A DNA stretch of 64,000 nucleotides from assembly GCF_000828675.1 (NCBI RefSeq), contig NZ_AP014510.1, forward strand, positions 2,123,613-2,187,612, read 5' to 3'. Origin of the DNA: Thermotoga profunda AZM34c06. GTDB taxonomy: Bacteria; Thermotogota; Thermotogae; Thermotogales; DSM-5069. A model generated the notes under the pieces. It did not search any database. It was not told where the DNA came from and saw only the letters and a program-made list of their open reading frames with translations. The position numbers and the translations under genes were made by a program. Positions 60,791 to 64,000 of this stretch are shown piece after piece (within the stretch, counting starts at the first letter, position 1; the number at the start of each line of letters is the position of its first letter).

Positions 60791-62748
60791 TTTTTCAACT
60801 CCTCTCTCAACTTAAAAATCTCGTCCCTCAACTTTGCCGCATCTTCATATCGAAGTTCACTCGCTGCTCTGTACATCTCTTCCTCAAGAAGAGCCACATA
60901 CTCCTCTTTTGTGAGATTTTTGGCAAACTCAGTATAATCAATCTGTTGAGGTTGCTCCATGTATTTTTCGAATATCTCTATTTGAAGTGGTTTGACTATT
61001 GTTCTTGGTATTATACCGTGTTTTTCATTGTACTCGATCTGTATCCTCCTTCTTCGATTTGTCTCTTCAATAGCTCTCTGCATTGCCGGGGTCACTCTGT
61101 CTGCATACATGAGTACTTTACCATTCAAATTTCTGGCAACTCTTCCTATAATTTGAATCAATGTGGTTTCAGATCTTAGAAATCCTTCTTTATCAGAATC
61201 GAGTATGGCAACCATGGACACCTCAGGAAGATCAAGACCTTCTCTGAGCAAATTTATACCAACAACTACATCCACATCACCACGTCGGAGTTTCTTGAGC
61301 ACCTCGATTCTTTGAATTGCATCGAGCTCCGAATGAATGTAAAGTGATCTTATGCCAAGTTCAGTGAGATATTCACTCAGTCTTTCGGCAGTTTTCTTGG
61401 TGAGAACAGTCACGAGCGCTCTTTCCTTGCGTTCAACGATCCTGCGTATTTCGTTCACAAGATCATCGACCTGGTATTTGGTTGGCCTTACTTCCACTTC
61501 GGGGTCAACAAGTCCTGTAGGTCGAATTATTTGTTCAACGATTTGTTCACTCACTTGGTATTCAAAAGGACCTGGTGTTGCCGAAACAAATATCACCTGT
61601 GGAACTTTTTTCAAAAATTCCTCAAAGGTTAAAGGTCTGTTGTCAAAGGCAGATGGCAATCTAAAGCCGTAATCTACAAGATTCTTTTTTCTTGAATAAT
61701 CACCTCTCCACATTGCCCTCAATTGTGGTACAGCGATATGAGATTCATCAATGAAAACGATCAGATCTTTATCAAAATAATCCAACAACGTATAAGGAGG
61801 CTCTCCTGGTGCTCTTCCATCGAAGTGTCTCGAATAATTTTCGATACCCGGGCAAAAACCAAGAGCTGACAGTAATTCTATATCGTGCATCGTTCTTTGT
61901 TCAAGTCTTTGGGCTTCTAAAAGCTTTCCTTGATTTTTCAATTCATTCAACCTCTGTTCAAGCTCGATTTTTATTGACTGAATAGCCCTTTGAAGTTTTT
62001 CCTCCGTTGTTATAAATTCTATAGCAGGATAGATAGTCGATTTTGAAAAATTCTCTATACAAGATCTATTTAATTTGTCAAAAGATTCTATTTTCTCTAT
62101 CGTTGAGCCAAAAAATTCAACTCTTACACCTTCATCCTGATATGTTGGATAGATCTCCATTACATCTCCACTGAGTCTGAAACAGCCTTTAACGGTTATC
62201 TCGCTACTGCGCGTGTATCCTATTCTCGCGAGTTGTTGAGCAATTAAATGTGGTGATATTTTCTGACCGACATGAAGTTGGATGTTCATCTTATCGAAAT
62301 CAACTGGATCACCGGAGGCATATATACTTGAAACACTTGCAACCACTACTACATCACGTCTGGTTCGAACAGATTTTAATGTCGACATTCTCATTCGCAC
62401 AAGGACGTCGTTTATGTCTGCGTTCTTTTCTATATAAAGATCTCTGGTAGGTATATAGGCTTCTGGTTGGTAATAATCGTAGTAACTGATGAAATACTCG
62501 ACTTTGTTTTCTGGGAAAAATCCTTTGAACTCACCATAGAGTTGCGCAGCAAGAGTCTTATTGGGGGAAATAACAAGGGCTGGTTTGTTCAAGGATGATA
62601 TAACATTCGCCATCGTGAAAGTTTTACCACTACCAGTTACACCAACCAGTGTCTGAAATCTGTATCCTTTTTTAGTGCCATTGACAAGTCTTTCTATAGC
62701 CTGCGGTTGGTCTCCAGTTGGTTGATACTCACTAACGAGCTTGAACAC
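60787..62748 (-). CDS. uvrB: Excinuclease ABC subunit B
   Basis: 653 residues, complete. Walker [11 protein letters not shown], the beta-hairpin region [20 protein letters not shown], helicase motifs [10 protein letters not shown] and [18 protein letters not shown] and QIIGRVARN, and a C-terminal UVR domain ending [16 protein letters not shown] are all present. With UvrA and UvrC it performs nucleotide excision repair. The start is a GTG at 62748. It heads a 12-gene operon ending at rny. Confidence 0.97.
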   Translation of the reverse strand: MFKLVSEYQPTGDQPQAIERLVNGTKKGYRFQTLVGVTGSGKTFTMANVISSLNKPALVISPNKTLAAQLYGEFKGFFPENKVEYFISYYDYYQPEAYIPTRDLYIEKNADINDVLVRMRMSTLKSVRTRRDVVVVASVSSIYASGDPVDFDKMNIQLHVGQKISPHLIAQQLARIGYTRSSEITVKGCFRLSGDVMEIYPTYQDEGVRVEFFGSTIEKIESFDKLNRSCIENFSKSTIYPAIEFITTEEKLQRAIQSIKIELEQRLNELKNQGKLLEAQRLEQRTMHDIELLSALGFCPGIENYSRHFDGRAPGEPPYTLLDYFDKDLIVFIDESHIAVPQLRAMWRGDYSRKKNLVDYGFRLPSAFDNRPLTFEEFLKKVPQVIFVSATPGPFEYQVSEQIVEQIIRPTGLVDPEVEVRPTKYQVDDLVNEIRRIVERKERALVTVLTKKTAERLSEYLTELGIRSLYIHSELDAIQRIEVLKKLRRGDVDVVVGINLLREGLDLPEVSMVAILDSDKEGFLRSETTLIQIIGRVARNLNGKVLMYADRVTPAMQRAIEETNRRRRIQIEYNEKHGIIPRTIVKPLQIEIFEKYMEQPQQIDYTEFAKNLTKEEYVALLEEEMYRAASELRYEDAAKLRDEIFKLREELKK

Positions 62749-62808
62749 ACCAGTGCCCCCAACAAGATTAATATGGATTTCAAAAAAAGATGCTCGAAGA
62801 CAAAAGAT

Positions 62809-63821
<1,013 letters not shown>

Positions 63822-63849
63822 AAAAAGAGGCGGATGACCGCCTCTTTTT
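63822..63849 (+). terminator. Terminator of the ferredoxin gene
   Basis: AAAAAGAGGCGG (63822-63833) and CCGCCTCTTTTT (63838-63849) form a 12-bp stem with an ATGA loop and a built-in T-run, directly after the ferredoxin stop. Nothing else is recognisable from here to the window end. Confidence 0.93.
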
Positions 63850-64000
63850 CCCATCTTATCTGAAAATCCTCATCGAATAGGAAAGTTCTTAGAAGATAAA
63901 CAATTCTGTTCCTTGAAGTTACCCTTTGATTGGTTCATAATAATACAGGTACCTACCTAATATCATCAACGCGATTTAATTTCGTGGGGAGCATATCTTT

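Noticed and set aside
63852..64000. Gene at the right window edge
   Set aside because: The last 150 bases hold no convincing start or frame, only AT-rich sequence after the ferredoxin terminator.

Overview
The window is 64 kb of a bacterial chromosome that looks like a member of the Thermotogae, most likely the Pseudothermotoga group. Three things point there: the ferredoxin at 63639 is nearly residue-for-residue the 60-aa Thermotoga type as I remember it, the rimO-pgsA-thpR-recA-recX-rny order is typical of the phylum, and AT-rich protein genes sit beside strikingly GC-rich rRNA, as expected of a thermophile. This is inference from sequence memory; no database was searched.

Layout. 1-2486: potassium uptake (two TrkA/RCK proteins and TrkH). 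2457-7448: a secreted beta-propeller protein and an MFS carrier on the minus strand, then a cation/proton antiporter preceded by a structured leader. 7626-10404: moaA-moaC-MOSC and an esterase. 10659-23213: one long plus-strand hexosamine-glycan operon (DeoR regulator, NagB-II/AgaS-like SIS protein, two GHL10-type glycosidase-like proteins, a UPF0309 SIS protein, a sugar ABC importer, a ceramidase-like protein, a GlcNAc-type kinase, a GH20 hexosaminidase). 23307-30472: a convergent minus-strand ketose or polyol operon (ABC importer, SorC regulator, PfkB kinase, FGGY kinase, class II aldolase) driven from a promoter followed by a perfect 27-bp palindrome.

30620-36124: phosphate regulon, with a PhoB/PhoR-like pair divergent from pstS-pstC-pstA-pstB-phoU. 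36299-37174: a membrane diguanylate cyclase. 37183-42354: a complete rRNA operon on the minus strand (16S, tRNA-Ile, tRNA-Ala, 23S, 5S) with a promoter, processing stems and a terminator. 42390-46964: a branched-chain amino acid ABC importer (livF, G, M, H, K).

47133-50969: a small cassette that looks transferred (aldo-keto reductase, a double-hydrolase esterase, a flavodoxin and a frameshifted MerR regulator). 51126-52154: threonine aldolase with an unusual leader. 52184-62748: a tightly overlapping 12-gene minus-strand operon running uvrB, IMPase, two deoxynucleoside kinases, RodZ-like, DUF4416, rimO, pgsA, thpR, recA, recX, rny. 62809-63821: a SYLF-domain protein and a divergent ferredoxin.

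Most notable points: the threonine aldolase leader, where a hairpin lies between Shine-Dalgarno and start codon; the amino-sugar operon with uncharacterised glycosidase-like and ceramidase-like members; strong hairpins directly after three of four solute-binding-protein genes; and an A7-tract frameshift in merR.
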